A DNA stretch of 64,000 bases from Marinobacter flavimaris (GCF_002933295.1 NZ_PSSW01000004.1:310001-374000), one strand, 5' to 3'; shown: positions 27,902 to 37,030, numbered from the stretch's first letter. The notes: generated by a model from the letters alone, not told the origin. Numbers and translations are program-made.

Positions 27902-28522
27902 ATGTCACTTGCAGCCTGGCTGACCTTCCTTGTTGCAGCCGTTCTGATCAGTGTGTCCCCGGGTGCAGGGGCGATCAATACCATGAGTAATGGTATGCGT
28001 TACGGCGTTCGCCGATCGCTGCCGGCAATCATGGGGCTGCAGCTTGGTTTTGGCATCCAGATTCTGCTGGTGGGTGCCGGCCTCGGCGCCATCATCGCGT
28101 CCTCCAACATCGCCCTGTCGGTTATCAAATGGCTGGGTGTTGCCTACCTGATCTGGCTGGGCATTTCTAAATGGCGAGAGCCTGTGATGGAATCCATGGA
28201 CGATGACCGTCAGCCCGTTAGCGGGTACAAGCGGTTCTGGAATGCCGTGTTCGTGAACCTCACCAACCCCAAGGCCACGGTCTTTCTGGTGGCCCTGTTT
28301 CCACAGTTTCTGGTAGCAGGCGCACCCCATGGCCCGCAGTTGCTCACCATGGGCATCACACTGATTCTGGTGGATTGCCTGGTAATGCTCGGCTACGCCC
28401 TGCTGGCAAGCCAGCTGTTCCGGTTTATGACCACAGCCCGGCGCCAGCGGCAGATGAACCGCGTATTTGGCGGCCTGTTTGTGACCGCCGCTGTCGCCCT
28501 GGCCAGCTTCAAGCGCGCCTGA
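27902..28522 (+). CDS. LysE/RhtB family amino-acid exporter
   Basis: A 206-residue protein with about six membrane segments and the LysE/RhtB motif SPGAGAINTMSNGMRYGVRRSL near residues 20-40, plus FVNLTNPKATVFLVALFPQF in the second half. The family exports basic amino acids, threonine or homoserine (lactones). GGGAGCG lies upstream of the ATG. It overlaps nothing and is probably co-transcribed with the exchanger. The substrate is unknown. Confidence 0.9.
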   Translation: MSLAAWLTFLVAAVLISVSPGAGAINTMSNGMRYGVRRSLPAIMGLQLGFGIQILLVGAGLGAIIASSNIALSVIKWLGVAYLIWLGISKWREPVMESMDDDRQPVSGYKRFWNAVFVNLTNPKATVFLVALFPQFLVAGAPHGPQLLTMGITLILVDCLVMLGYALLASQLFRFMTTARRQRQMNRVFGGLFVTAAVALASFKRA

Positions 28523-28534
28523 TATCAGCCTGAA

Positions 28535-28975
28535 TCAGCGCAGGATGCACTCGCGGCTCAGCTTTTGGCTGAGCGTCCTGCGCTGCTGCCGGAGACTGTT
28601 CCCCCGGTCGTTGCTATAGCCCGCCCGCAGTTTAGACTGGATCCGCTCCAGTTTGCTTCTATAGGTTGCGCAGGTCTTCTCCAGCTCGGCATCGGCCTTT
28701 TCTTTTGCCGTTGCTCCGGAGCCCGTCGGGCGACCGGAGGCAAGCAGGCCTTCAACCTCTTTGCGGATTCCTGACACGCGTTTGCCTTGCCCGAGATTCT
28801 CGGACATCGGCACCGTGACAGGCGCCTGCACGTCAAGCTGCTTATGGGGAATTTCTCCCGGCGGGTAATCGGAAAAATGCGCTACGCCCCGGCTGTCTAT
28901 CCAGGTGTATACCTCGGCACTGACTGCTGAAGTGAGAAATAAAGACAAAACAAGACCAGCCATCATCCTTGGCAT
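28535..28975 (-). CDS. DUF4124 domain-containing exported protein
   Basis: A 146-residue protein with a signal peptide (MPRMMAGLVLSLFLTSAVSA) followed directly by the DUF4124 motif EVYTWIDSRGVAHFSDYPPG (about 21-40). The rest is a hydrophilic helical region with a basic tail (about 95-146). The ATG at 28975 is preferred because it opens the signal peptide and is preceded by AGGGAGTGG. Proteins of this family are common in Pseudomonas and Marinobacter; no function is established. Confidence 0.82.
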   Translation of the reverse strand: MPRMMAGLVLSLFLTSAVSAEVYTWIDSRGVAHFSDYPPGEIPHKQLDVQAPVTVPMSENLGQGKRVSGIRKEVEGLLASGRPTGSGATAKEKADAELEKTCATYRSKLERIQSKLRAGYSNDRGNSLRQQRRTLSQKLSRECILR

Positions 28976-29055
28976 ACGGTTCCACTCCCTGTGGTTCGGT
29001 AATTTGGTGGGGCAGTATAGCGAAAAAAGCCCCGGGCTTGGGGGCAGATAGGCTA

Positions 29056-29084
29056 GGGGCCAGATGAACACCTCATCCGACCCC
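29056..29084. repeat. GGGGTCAGATGAA-type palindrome, copy 2
   Basis: GGGGCCAGATGA (29056-29067) pairs with TCATCCGACCCC (29073-29084), with two imperfect positions that can form wobble pairs. It is a degenerate relative of the copies at 8407 and 42258. It lies 11 bases past the glcF stop codon, where it may act as a 3' mRNA end structure. Confidence 0.7.
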
Positions 29085-29094
29085 GATTTCGGTT

Positions 29095-30303
29095 TTACTG
29101 GTCGAGAAGCTCGATCCAGTGCTGCACCGGCACCGGCGACTTGGTTTCCAGGTGCATCTGGCAACCGATATTGGCGGTCACGATGCGGTCCGGATTGTCG
29201 ACGGTCAAAGCCTTCAGTTTGTTACCAAGCAGCTTCTGGCTCATCTCCGGCTGGGTCACCGAATAGGTGCCCGCAGACCCACAGCAAAGGTGCTTGTCCT
29301 TGGTCGCAGCCAGGTTAACACCCGCCCGTGTCAGCACCTGCTCCACCACACCGTTCTGCTTCATTGCGTGCTGCAGGGTGCAGGGACAATGGAATGCCAC
29401 CTTGCCCGGGTCCTGCCGGACCTTGAGCTTTTCCAGATCCTGTTTCAGCAAAAAGGCGCCGAGATCGGTGCACAGTTCGCTCACCTTCTGGGCCTTGGCG
29501 GCATAGACCGGATCGTCCTTCAACAGATGACCGTAATCCTGAACCATCGCCCCGCAACCGGAAGCCGTCATGATGATTGCCTCAGCACCCGCCTCGATAG
29601 CGGGCCACCAGGCATCAATGTTCTGGCGCATTCTTTCCAGGCCTTTCTCGTGCTCGGAAAGGTGATAATTCACGGCACCACAGCAGCCAGCCTCCGGGGC
29701 TTCCACCATGGTAATGCCGAGCCGATCCAGAACCCGGGCGGCGGCTGCATTGGTATTCGGAGTGGCCGAAGGCTGCACGCAACCGGCCAGTGCCAGCACA
29801 ATACGGCTGTGACTGGCTGCAGGCCAGGGGCTGGCCTGCTTTCTGGGCGGCACCTTGGTGCGCAGTTTTTCCGGTAATACCGGGCGGAAAACCTGCCCCA
29901 GACGAAGCAGAACACCGAACAACTGGCGGTTGGGAATCACCCGCGCCAGGGCCCAGCGCAGCCACTTGTCTTTCGGCTCCCTGGGCATCTCCTTTTCCAT
30001 CAGACCGCGGCTGATGTCCACCAGACGCCCATACTGGACACCGGACGGACAGGTGGTCTCACAGCTGCGGCAAGTCAGGCAGCGGTCCAGGTGCTCGCGG
30101 GTTTTCTCGGTAACTTCCGCCCCTTCCAGGAACATCTTCATCAGGTAGATCCGGCCACGAGGACCATCACGCTCGTCGTTCAGTTCCTGATAGGTCGGGC
30201 AGGTCGCGGTGCAAAAGCCACAATGCACACAGGCCCTCAGGATCGACTCGGCTTCCTGGCCTTCCTTGGTGTTAGCAAATTGTTGAACCAGATTCGTCTG
30301 CAT
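29095..30303 (-). CDS. glcF: Glycolate oxidase iron-sulfur subunit GlcF
   Basis: A 402-residue Fe-S subunit of membrane-associated glycolate dehydrogenase, which passes electrons from the flavin subunits to the respiratory chain. Two 4Fe-4S motifs are complete: Cys25, 28, 31, 35 and Cys75, 78, 81, 85. Two CCG domains follow, with GCCGAVNYH and CCGSAGTYS. The start is two bases after the glcE stop. It is the last gene of the operon. Confidence 0.96.
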   Translation of the reverse strand: MQTNLVQQFANTKEGQEAESILRACVHCGFCTATCPTYQELNDERDGPRGRIYLMKMFLEGAEVTEKTREHLDRCLTCRSCETTCPSGVQYGRLVDISRGLMEKEMPREPKDKWLRWALARVIPNRQLFGVLLRLGQVFRPVLPEKLRTKVPPRKQASPWPAASHSRIVLALAGCVQPSATPNTNAAAARVLDRLGITMVEAPEAGCCGAVNYHLSEHEKGLERMRQNIDAWWPAIEAGAEAIIMTASGCGAMVQDYGHLLKDDPVYAAKAQKVSELCTDLGAFLLKQDLEKLKVRQDPGKVAFHCPCTLQHAMKQNGVVEQVLTRAGVNLAATKDKHLCCGSAGTYSVTQPEMSQKLLGNKLKALTVDNPDRIVTANIGCQMHLETKSPVPVQHWIELLDQ

Positions 30304-30305
30304 AA

Positions 30306-31373
30306 TTACAACCAGCTGTATAAACGTCCGGGATTGAAGATATTGTCCGGATCAAAGGCATTCTTGATGCGGCGCTGAATGCCCTTCAGGGCCTCCGGCT
30401 GGTGATGCATCACCTCACCGGTGCGATCGCCACCACGGAACAGGCTGACCTGGCCACCGGCAGCTCGGGCCGCAGGCTCCAGATCTTTCAGCTCACCGGC
30501 GCCACGGAACCAGCGCTGGGAACCGGCCCAGTCGATAAACCAGTTACCTTCCAGTTTCGGTGTGGCAGCTGTCGAACCAACGGAGAAGCGCCATAAAGGC
30601 ACGTCGTTACCGGCAAAAAATTCGTGACGCATATCCTGCACCTGTCGCCAGAAGTGGTCGCCCTCTTCCATCACTTCGCCGGACCACTTTTCAGCGGTGG
30701 CTTCCACACCGGATTTCGCACCGGCCAGGCGCAGGTAAACCTTGCCGTCCACCCAGCAGGCGGCGGTGATGGGCTTGGGCTCGGCCGCCCGGCTGTTCAT
30801 ATAGTGAACCACCTCGTCCATGCCCATTTCCTGAACCAGGGTCAGGGAAGCGGCCGGTTTCGGCATCACTTTCATGCTGATTTCAGTGATTACGCCCAGA
30901 GTTCCCAGGGCACCGGCCTGAAGACGTGATACGTCATAGCCGGCCACGTTTTTCATGACCTGACCACCAAAGCGAAGATGTTCGCCCTTGCCATTGAGCA
31001 GCCGGATACCCAGCACCTGGTCACGCACCGAGCCGGCCCAGGGGCGTCCCGGACCGGAAAGGTTACAGGCCAGGGTGCCGCCGATGGTGGAGGCGGCACC
31101 AAAATGGGGTGGCTCAAAATGCAGGCACTGACCTTCTTCAGCCAGAGTCGCCTCGATTTCGCTCAGCGGCGTACCGGCACGGACGGTCAAAACAAGCTCC
31201 ACCGGGTGATAGTCAACGATACCGGTATGCTCGCCCACGTTGAGGGTTCCGGCATCGGTGTCGGCTTCCCGGCCCATAAAGGCCTTGGTGCCACCGCCGA
31301 CAATATTGAGTTTGTGCCCGCTCTCCCGGGCCTGGAGCACCTGCTCCTTCAACTGTTGGGAAATATCAGCCAT
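30306..31373 (-). CDS. glcE: Glycolate oxidase FAD-binding subunit GlcE
   Basis: A 355-residue FAD-binding subunit of glycolate oxidase, forming the enzyme with GlcD and GlcF. The PCMH-type FAD fold is visible: IVGGGTKAFMGR, EEGQCLHFEPPHFG, IGGTLACNLSGPGRPWAGSVRD and NVAGYDVSRLQAGALGTLG. The start at 31373 (MADISQQL) is chosen because it has CGGAAG upstream and overlaps the glcD stop by eight bases; the open frame back to 31415 runs within glcD. Confidence 0.95.
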   Translation of the reverse strand: MADISQQLKEQVLQARESGHKLNIVGGGTKAFMGREADTDAGTLNVGEHTGIVDYHPVELVLTVRAGTPLSEIEATLAEEGQCLHFEPPHFGAASTIGGTLACNLSGPGRPWAGSVRDQVLGIRLLNGKGEHLRFGGQVMKNVAGYDVSRLQAGALGTLGVITEISMKVMPKPAASLTLVQEMGMDEVVHYMNSRAAEPKPITAACWVDGKVYLRLAGAKSGVEATAEKWSGEVMEEGDHFWRQVQDMRHEFFAGNDVPLWRFSVGSTAATPKLEGNWFIDWAGSQRWFRGAGELKDLEPAARAAGGQVSLFRGGDRTGEVMHHQPEALKGIQRRIKNAFDPDNIFNPGRLYSWL

Positions 31374-32838
31374 GGGCGGCTTCCGTATGTTCGTGCGTGT
31401 GTTGTTTGTGCTCAAGGGAGCGGTATTCCTGGCAGAACCGAAGGGCCGGTACGCCCTTGCCCGGGTTCAGGATACCGGCGGGATCAAACGCGGCCTTTAC
31501 GTCGTGGAACTGCTGGAGCTCCTCATCGTTGAACTGCACTGCCATCTGGCGAATCTTTTCAACGCCAACGCCGTGTTCACCGGTAATGCAGCCACCTACC
31601 TCCACACACATTTCCAGGATGCGTGAACCGAAGGCCTCCGTGCGCTCGAATTCGCCGGGCACATTCGCATCAAACAGGATCAGCGGGTGCAGGTTGCCAT
31701 CGCCGGCATGGAACACGTTGGCGACGCGCAGACCAAACTCCTCGGACATCTTCTCCATTTCCGTCAGAACATAGGCGATCTCACGACGGGGAATGGTACC
31801 GTCCATGCAGTAGTAGTCCGGTGAAATCCGGCCCACGGCCGGGAACGCAGACTTACGGCCTTTCCACAGCAGGGCTCGCTCTTCCTCGCTCTGAGAGGTC
31901 CGAACCGAAGTGGCACCCAGCTTTCGGAAGACTTCTTCGGCCTGGGCAATGTGTTCGTGAACTTCCTCCTCGGTGCCGTCCACTTCACAGAGCAACAACG
32001 CCTTGGCGTCCCGCGGGTAGCCGGCCTGGGCGAAGTCATCCGCTGCGATGATGGCGTGGCCATCCATCATTTCAAGGCCACCAGGGATAATGCCGTGGGA
32101 GATAATCCCGCCCACGGCGTCACCACCTTTCTGCACGTCATCAAACCCGGCCATGACAACCTGGGCTACTTCGGGTTTCGGCAACAGCTTCACTTTGACT
32201 TCCGTCACCACACCCAGCAGCCCCTCGGAGCCGGTCATCAGCGCAAGCAGGTCCATCCCACAGCCGTCCAGACCATCACTGCCCACGGTCACGACATCAC
32301 CCTCGGCGGTGACCATTTCCACGCTCAGGATGTTGTGAACGGTCAGACCGTACTTGAGGCAATGCACGCCGCCCGAGTTCTCGGCCACGTTACCGCCAAT
32401 GGTGCAGGCGATCTGCGAGGAAGGATCTGGCCCGTAATACAGACCGTACTGGGCCGCTTCTTCGCTGATGGCGAGGTTTCGCACCCCGGGCTGCAGTCTT
32501 GCCGTTCGGGCCAGCGGATCAATCTCCACGATGCGATTGAACTTGGCCAGCGACAGTACCACGCCCTCCTTGTTGGGCATGGCACCGGCACTGAGTCCCG
32601 TTCCGGCTCCACGGGCCACCACAGGTACCGCGTTCTCGTTACAGATGCGCATCACCCGCTGCACCTGTTCAACGGTTTCCGGCAGCACCACCAGCAACGG
32701 CATTTCGCAATACATCGACATGCCGTCGCATTCGTAGGGCTTCATGGTTTCGTCATCGGTGATGACGTAGTCCGGGTCGATAAACGCCCGGAACTGCTCC
32801 GCCAGCTCGGCTTTGCTGACTTTCGGCTTGGTAGTCAT
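31366..32838 (-). CDS. glcD: Glycolate oxidase FAD-linked subunit GlcD
   Basis: A 490-residue catalytic FAD subunit that oxidises glycolate to glyoxylate. FAD-binding motifs are present: PVVARGAGTGLSAGAMPN, CTIGGNVAENSGGVHCLKYG and GSEGLLGVVTEV. The C-terminal oxidase domain has GDGNLHPLILFD and GEHGVGVEK. GlcD is a common marker for bacterial use of algal glycolate. The first base of glcE overlaps its end, and glcG lies 39 bases upstream. Confidence 0.97.
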   Translation of the reverse strand: MTTKPKVSKAELAEQFRAFIDPDYVITDDETMKPYECDGMSMYCEMPLLVVLPETVEQVQRVMRICNENAVPVVARGAGTGLSAGAMPNKEGVVLSLAKFNRIVEIDPLARTARLQPGVRNLAISEEAAQYGLYYGPDPSSQIACTIGGNVAENSGGVHCLKYGLTVHNILSVEMVTAEGDVVTVGSDGLDGCGMDLLALMTGSEGLLGVVTEVKVKLLPKPEVAQVVMAGFDDVQKGGDAVGGIISHGIIPGGLEMMDGHAIIAADDFAQAGYPRDAKALLLCEVDGTEEEVHEHIAQAEEVFRKLGATSVRTSQSEEERALLWKGRKSAFPAVGRISPDYYCMDGTIPRREIAYVLTEMEKMSEEFGLRVANVFHAGDGNLHPLILFDANVPGEFERTEAFGSRILEMCVEVGGCITGEHGVGVEKIRQMAVQFNDEELQQFHDVKAAFDPAGILNPGKGVPALRFCQEYRSLEHKQHTHEHTEAAHG

Positions 32839-32877
32839 AGCACTCTCTGGGTTCGAATTACGTCAGTGTGACAGTCA

Positions 32878-33303
32878 TCAACCGCGTTTTGTTTCAAAGT
32901 GGTCAAGACCGGCCTGGGCACAGTCCATATCCTGCTGGGGGGTACCGGAACTGATTCCGATACCACCCACCACTTCGCCGTCGACGATCACCGGCAGACC
33001 ACCGCCAACAGAGCTGATGCGCCCGCCAACTTCGGTGTGGATACCGAAAGCGAGACTGCCGGGCACGTTCACCTTGTTGTAGTCATGGGTGGCTTTCTTG
33101 GCCGCAGCCGCCGTGAAGGCCTTGTCCTGGGCAATGGTCACACTGGTGATCTTGCCGCCGTCCATGCGCTCGAAGGCCACCAGATTGCCGGATTCGTCCA
33201 CCACAGCGATGCACATGGGCACACCGATTTCACGGGCCTTTTCAGCCGCGCCCTCAATGAGGATGCGCGCCTCGGCAAGGTCCAGTCGTTTGATCGTCAA
33301 CAT
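32878..33303 (-). CDS. glcG: GlcG/HbpS family (DUF336) protein
   Basis: A 141-residue DUF336 domain protein, starting MLTIKRLDLAEARILIEGA with IAVVDESGNLVAFERMDGG, KAFTAAAAKKATHD and GGLPVIVDGEVVGGIGISSG. GlcG accompanies glycolate oxidase genes in E. coli; HbpS relatives bind haem. Its exact role is unknown. AAGGAGTAAAGCTTT gives a strong ribosome-binding site. It lies between dctM and glcD, so it is part of the same transcript. Confidence 0.92.
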   Translation of the reverse strand: MLTIKRLDLAEARILIEGAAEKAREIGVPMCIAVVDESGNLVAFERMDGGKITSVTIAQDKAFTAAAAKKATHDYNKVNVPGSLAFGIHTEVGGRISSVGGGLPVIVDGEVVGGIGISSGTPQQDMDCAQAGLDHFETKRG

Positions 33304-33325
33304 AAAGCTTTACTCCTTGATTTGA

Positions 33326-34858
33326 TTAACCGTAAACCAGCCCTGGCAGCCAGGTTACGATGCCGGGGATCAGGACACACATGAACAGTCCGAACGCCTG
33401 AATCGCCAGGAACACCAGGGAAGACTTGAAGATGGTACCCATGGAGATTTCCGGAGGACAAACGCCGCGGATGTAAAACAGTGCGTAACCAAACGGCGGA
33501 CTCAGGAAAGACATCTGCATGTTCACCAGGTACAACACACCGAACCAGAGCACCACGTCGTCACCGGCTACCGGCGGGAAGCCGAACAAGCCAGGGAATT
33601 CCAGCGCCTTCACAATCGGAATGAAGATGGGCACTGCCAGCAGCAGGATACCAACCCAGTCAAGGAACATACCCAGAACCACCAGCAAGACCATCAGCAG
33701 GAGCAGGATCCCGTACGCCGACATGCCGGTTCCAAGTATGGCGTCGGTGACAAACTGCTGACCACCCTGGAGGATGTAGAAACCGACGAATACCGATGCA
33801 CCGAACATGATCCACAGAACCATGGCAGACGCCTTGGCCGTGGTCACGGAGGCTTCGCGAAGGCCGGCAATCGAGAACTTCTTGTGCATCATCGCAACGA
33901 TAATGGCACCGAACGAACCGATACCAGCCGCTTCAACCGGCGTGGCAATACCACCGAAAAGCAGGCCCAGAACCAGACCAACCAGTGCAAGGGGTGCAAT
34001 CAGGTTGCCCAGAAGCTTGAGCTTTTCTTTCAGACTGATCCGGTCTTCCACCGGAATGGGCGGGCCCAGCTTCGGATTCAGCCAGCTGCGCACCAGAACA
34101 TAAGTCAGGTACAGACCGGAGAGCATCAGACCGGGCAACAGAGAGCCCAGATAAAGCTCGCCCACAGACTGCTGTGCAACAACGGCATACAGAATGGCCA
34201 GAATCGAAGGCGGAATGAGGATACCCAGGGTTCCACCCGCCATGATGGAGCCGATGGCAATCTTGTGGTCGTAATGACGTTTCAACATGGCCGGCAGTGC
34301 GATAATGCCCATGGTGACAACGGCGGCACCGATAACACCGACCATCGCAGCCAGAATCGTAGAGGCGACAATGGTTGCAGCAGCAAGGCCGCCACTGATG
34401 CCGCCCATCCACTTGTAAACCACGCTGAACATTTCTTCGATCAGGCCCGCGCGTTCAAGCATCGACGCCATGAAGATGAACAGAGGGATCGCAGCAATGT
34501 CGGGGTTTGCCATCAACGGGAAGATCCGGCCGGGGACAATGTTCAACATCATGGCGTCACCCACCAGGTAGATGAACATGACACCAAGACCACCGGTCAC
34601 GAAAGCAAGCGGCAGCCCCATCATCAGGGCGACAGCCAGAGATCCAAACATCAGGTAGGTCAACGGCCCGATTTCGACGCCGGACAAGCTACCCGAGAGC
34701 TTGAAGAGGAATTTGTCATCACTCCATGGGTCATAAAAGAGAATGTTGATCAGTTCAACACAGATGACAAACGCCAGACCCACGGTGGCGATGATCATTA
34801 ACCATGTACCCAGTTTTCCGGCCATGCCGCTGCTGGGCGCTGCAGTTGTTGTACTCAT
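33326..34858 (-). CDS. dctM: TRAP transporter large permease DctM
   Basis: A 510-residue multi-spanning membrane subunit of a tripartite ATP-independent transporter, driven by a sodium or proton gradient. About twelve hydrophobic segments and DctM family features such as MGLPLAFVTGGLGVMF, GGTLGILIPPSI and GMFLDWVGILLLAVPIFIP are seen. The start ATG overlaps the dctQ stop in an ATGA arrangement. Placement upstream of glcGDEF suggests import of glycolate or a similar hydroxy acid. Confidence 0.95.
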   Translation of the reverse strand: MSTTTAAPSSGMAGKLGTWLMIIATVGLAFVICVELINILFYDPWSDDKFLFKLSGSLSGVEIGPLTYLMFGSLAVALMMGLPLAFVTGGLGVMFIYLVGDAMMLNIVPGRIFPLMANPDIAAIPLFIFMASMLERAGLIEEMFSVVYKWMGGISGGLAAATIVASTILAAMVGVIGAAVVTMGIIALPAMLKRHYDHKIAIGSIMAGGTLGILIPPSILAILYAVVAQQSVGELYLGSLLPGLMLSGLYLTYVLVRSWLNPKLGPPIPVEDRISLKEKLKLLGNLIAPLALVGLVLGLLFGGIATPVEAAGIGSFGAIIVAMMHKKFSIAGLREASVTTAKASAMVLWIMFGASVFVGFYILQGGQQFVTDAILGTGMSAYGILLLLMVLLVVLGMFLDWVGILLLAVPIFIPIVKALEFPGLFGFPPVAGDDVVLWFGVLYLVNMQMSFLSPPFGYALFYIRGVCPPEISMGTIFKSSLVFLAIQAFGLFMCVLIPGIVTWLPGLVYG

Positions 34859-35559
34859 GATGTGCGCTCCTGACCGAGACGGATGAACAGTACGATGTCT
34901 TTAAGCAGCTTCGAAAAGCCGGCGAGCAGCAACAGGATTGCGCCCACAAACATCACGCCTTTCACGGGGTAATACTGGATACCCCAGGTCTCGACAGTGG
35001 TCTCTTGCATCATCAGGGAGTCCTGGAAGAAGGTCCAGGATGTGGTGGCCAGAACGGCTGCAAATATGAAGAAGAACATGGAGGTGAAAATATCCATGCC
35101 CACGCGCCCGCGAACCGGCAGGAAGTTGTAGACGACGTCTACCCGAACGTGCGCTCCGTGCAACAGCGCAAAGGCACCGGCAAGGATGTACTGCATACCG
35201 AAGATCAGGAAGCTGGCCTCATGCACCCAGATCGTTGGCATGTTAAAGATGTATCGCATCACCACTTCAAAGAAATAGAAAAGCACGGCGTTGATGGTCC
35301 AGAACGCAACGAAAAGACCTGACTTCTCGCACATCCAGTCAACGATTTTCGTAAACCAGTTACCCTCGTACTCAAAGTGAGCAAGAGGATCATCTTCTTC
35401 AGACTGCAGCTCGGAAACCGTTTTCTCGGGCTCGGCGTCATCTCCGCCGTGCTTACTGCTCCACTTATCCCAAGCCATCATGAGCAATGGCATTACCGCA
35501 AGCCAGCCCCAGTAGAACCAGTGCGGCAAAACAAAGCCAAAGGAACTCAGATCAGACAT
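34855..35559 (-). CDS. dctQ: TRAP transporter small permease DctQ
   Basis: A 234-residue small membrane subunit. Hydrophobic segments at about 10-28, 82-103, 119-137, 156-178 and 198-220 give one more N-terminal span than minimal DctQ proteins. A charged loop rich in Asp and Glu (about 33-60) follows the first span. The DctQ core contains IWVHEASFLIFGMQYILAG and HGAHVRVDVVYNFLP. It is coupled to dctM by a four-base overlap and follows dctP after a 100-base gap with a hairpin. Confidence 0.92.
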   Translation of the reverse strand: MSDLSSFGFVLPHWFYWGWLAVMPLLMMAWDKWSSKHGGDDAEPEKTVSELQSEEDDPLAHFEYEGNWFTKIVDWMCEKSGLFVAFWTINAVLFYFFEVVMRYIFNMPTIWVHEASFLIFGMQYILAGAFALLHGAHVRVDVVYNFLPVRGRVGMDIFTSMFFFIFAAVLATTSWTFFQDSLMMQETTVETWGIQYYPVKGVMFVGAILLLLAGFSKLLKDIVLFIRLGQERTS

Positions 35560-35583
35560 GTTGTTACCACCCAGATCAAAGAG

Positions 35584-35630
35584 CGAGGAAGGGAGGGCTA
35601 ATCCTTAGTCGGCTAACCCTGCCTTCCTCG
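35584..35630 (-). promoter_or_regulatory. Hairpin between dctP and dctQ
   Basis: CGAGGAAGG (35584-35592) pairs with CCTTCCTCG (35622-35630); AGGG with CCCT extends it past one mismatch. On the transcribed (minus) strand no T-run follows, so it is more likely an mRNA-stabilising or partial attenuation structure that lets dctP be expressed above dctQM. Confidence 0.65.
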
Positions 35631-35659
35631 TGTGTCGTTTTTTATTTGAGCTTTGGAAC

Positions 35660-36787
35660 TCAGAAGCCCTTGATGTCTTCTTCGGTTATGTAGCCAACCG
35701 TGTCGTTCATCATGTACTTCAGCTGGATATCCAGGATGGCGCGCGCGTCATCATTCTTGTTGGCCCAGTTGAACCAGATGGGGATCGCAGCTTTACGCCA
35801 GGTTTCCAGATCTTCCTGGCTCAGGCGGGTAACCGTGTCGCCATCCGCCTTGAACTTCTCCATCGCCTCGATGTTGCGCGCCTGGATGGCCAGGTAGTGC
35901 TTCTGGGAGTAGATCCGAACCTCGTCCTCAACCAGCTGCTGAAGCTCAGGCGAGATAGAGTTCCAGGCACGCAGACTGACGGTCAGATCCATCAGGTCCA
36001 CCGGCTGGTAGATAGACATCACGCCGGGAGGTCCAAAGATGATGTAGTCAGTAACCTGGGAGAAGCCCAGCTCGTAGTTGACCGCAGGACCTACAAAGTC
36101 CGCCGCGTCAATGGTGCCTTTTTCGAGAGCCGGGAAAATATCCGAGCCCGGCAGACTGACCGTGGACACGCCAAACTGCTGGAAAACCTCGGCAACCATG
36201 CCTCCGGGTACGCGGATCTTCATACCTTTCAGGTCGTCAAGACTGTTTACCGGCTGCTTGGAATGGATGATGTTGGCATCGTGCTGGATCGGGCCAACGT
36301 AGAACAGGCCGAACTTCTTGTAGATTTCCCGGGTCTTCTCGAGCATACCCATGGAGTAGAACATGGTGTCCCACTGATGGGGCTGATCCGGACCCGCTGG
36401 GTAGGAAGACAGGAACACAGAGGCAGGGATCTTGCCCGCCCAGTACAGGGTGAACGGGTTCATACCCTGCAGCACGCCGTTACGAACAGCGTCAAACAGC
36501 GCGTTGTTGTCGGCAGCAACCGCCTTGGCCGGGAAGCACTGGAACTTGAGCTCTCCGCCGGACTTGGCCTCAATACTCTTACACCACTCCTCGAAGAGCG
36601 TGTAGCCCACCGTACCCGCGTCCCAGGTCGACTGGATTTTCCACGTGGTAGCAGCTTGGACCTGACCTGCGCCCATGAGCATTGCGCCTGCCAGAGTGGC
36701 GCCCATGGCGATTGTCTTGAGGAAACTTCTGCGAGGTGGGGTCTCGCCAGTGTCACAGCTATTTCGGATGTTATTCTTCGAATTCAT
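35660..36787 (-). CDS. dctP: TRAP substrate-binding protein DctP
   Basis: A 375-residue periplasmic receptor. The N-terminus has a twin-arginine signal (RRSFLKT at 19-25, hydrophobic stretch, AQA-like site near 45), so the protein is likely exported folded. The mature part carries the DctP motifs LDDLKGMKIRVPGG and AADFVGPAVNYELGFSQV and resembles the monocarboxylate/2-oxoacid-binding branch rather than the C4-dicarboxylate branch (inferred). ATG at 36787 follows CGGAGACG. It is the first gene of the dctPQM-glcGDEF operon. Confidence 0.94.
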   Translation of the reverse strand: MNSKNNIRNSCDTGETPPRRSFLKTIAMGATLAGAMLMGAGQVQAATTWKIQSTWDAGTVGYTLFEEWCKSIEAKSGGELKFQCFPAKAVAADNNALFDAVRNGVLQGMNPFTLYWAGKIPASVFLSSYPAGPDQPHQWDTMFYSMGMLEKTREIYKKFGLFYVGPIQHDANIIHSKQPVNSLDDLKGMKIRVPGGMVAEVFQQFGVSTVSLPGSDIFPALEKGTIDAADFVGPAVNYELGFSQVTDYIIFGPPGVMSIYQPVDLMDLTVSLRAWNSISPELQQLVEDEVRIYSQKHYLAIQARNIEAMEKFKADGDTVTRLSQEDLETWRKAAIPIWFNWANKNDDARAILDIQLKYMMNDTVGYITEEDIKGF

Positions 36788-36897
36788 CGAAACGTCTCCG
36801 TTGGCTTTGTTTTTATCAGCGTCTATGGCAACGCCGGCGCAGGCCGACATTAGAATGATATTCGTAGCCAATCCGGGTTTAGTCCAGTTCGGTGAGC

Positions 36898-36912
36898 ACT
36901 GGTCTGACCAGT
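36898..36912. promoter_or_regulatory. FadR/GlcC-type operator O1
   Basis: ACTGGTCTGACCAGT is a perfect 15-base palindrome around one centre base, with the TGGTC-N-GACCA core typical of FadR-subfamily GntR regulators. It lies 110 bases upstream of dctP in the intergenic region shared with the glcC-like gene. The likely ligand protein is the adjacent regulator. Confidence 0.75.
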
Positions 36913-37015
36913 TTTTGAAGTATTAAAAATGGACGAAATACTCTGAATCGGCCATATTTAACGGGCTCGGACGCACATTAGCTGAGAACGGAAACACCTA
37001 CAATCAGAAGCATTC

Positions 37016-37030
37016 ACTGGTCAGACCAGA
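37016..37030. promoter_or_regulatory. FadR/GlcC-type operator O2
   Basis: ACTGGTCAGACCAGA contains the same TGGTC-N-GACCA core as O1. It ends 20 bases before the ATG of the regulator gene, a position suited to autorepression. The centre-to-centre distance to O1 is 118 bases. Confidence 0.75.

Noticed and set aside
36841..36871. Upstream ATG at 36871 for dctP
   Set aside because: It would put 28 extra residues before the twin-arginine signal; the ATG at 36787 has CGGAGACG upstream and opens a normal signal peptide.
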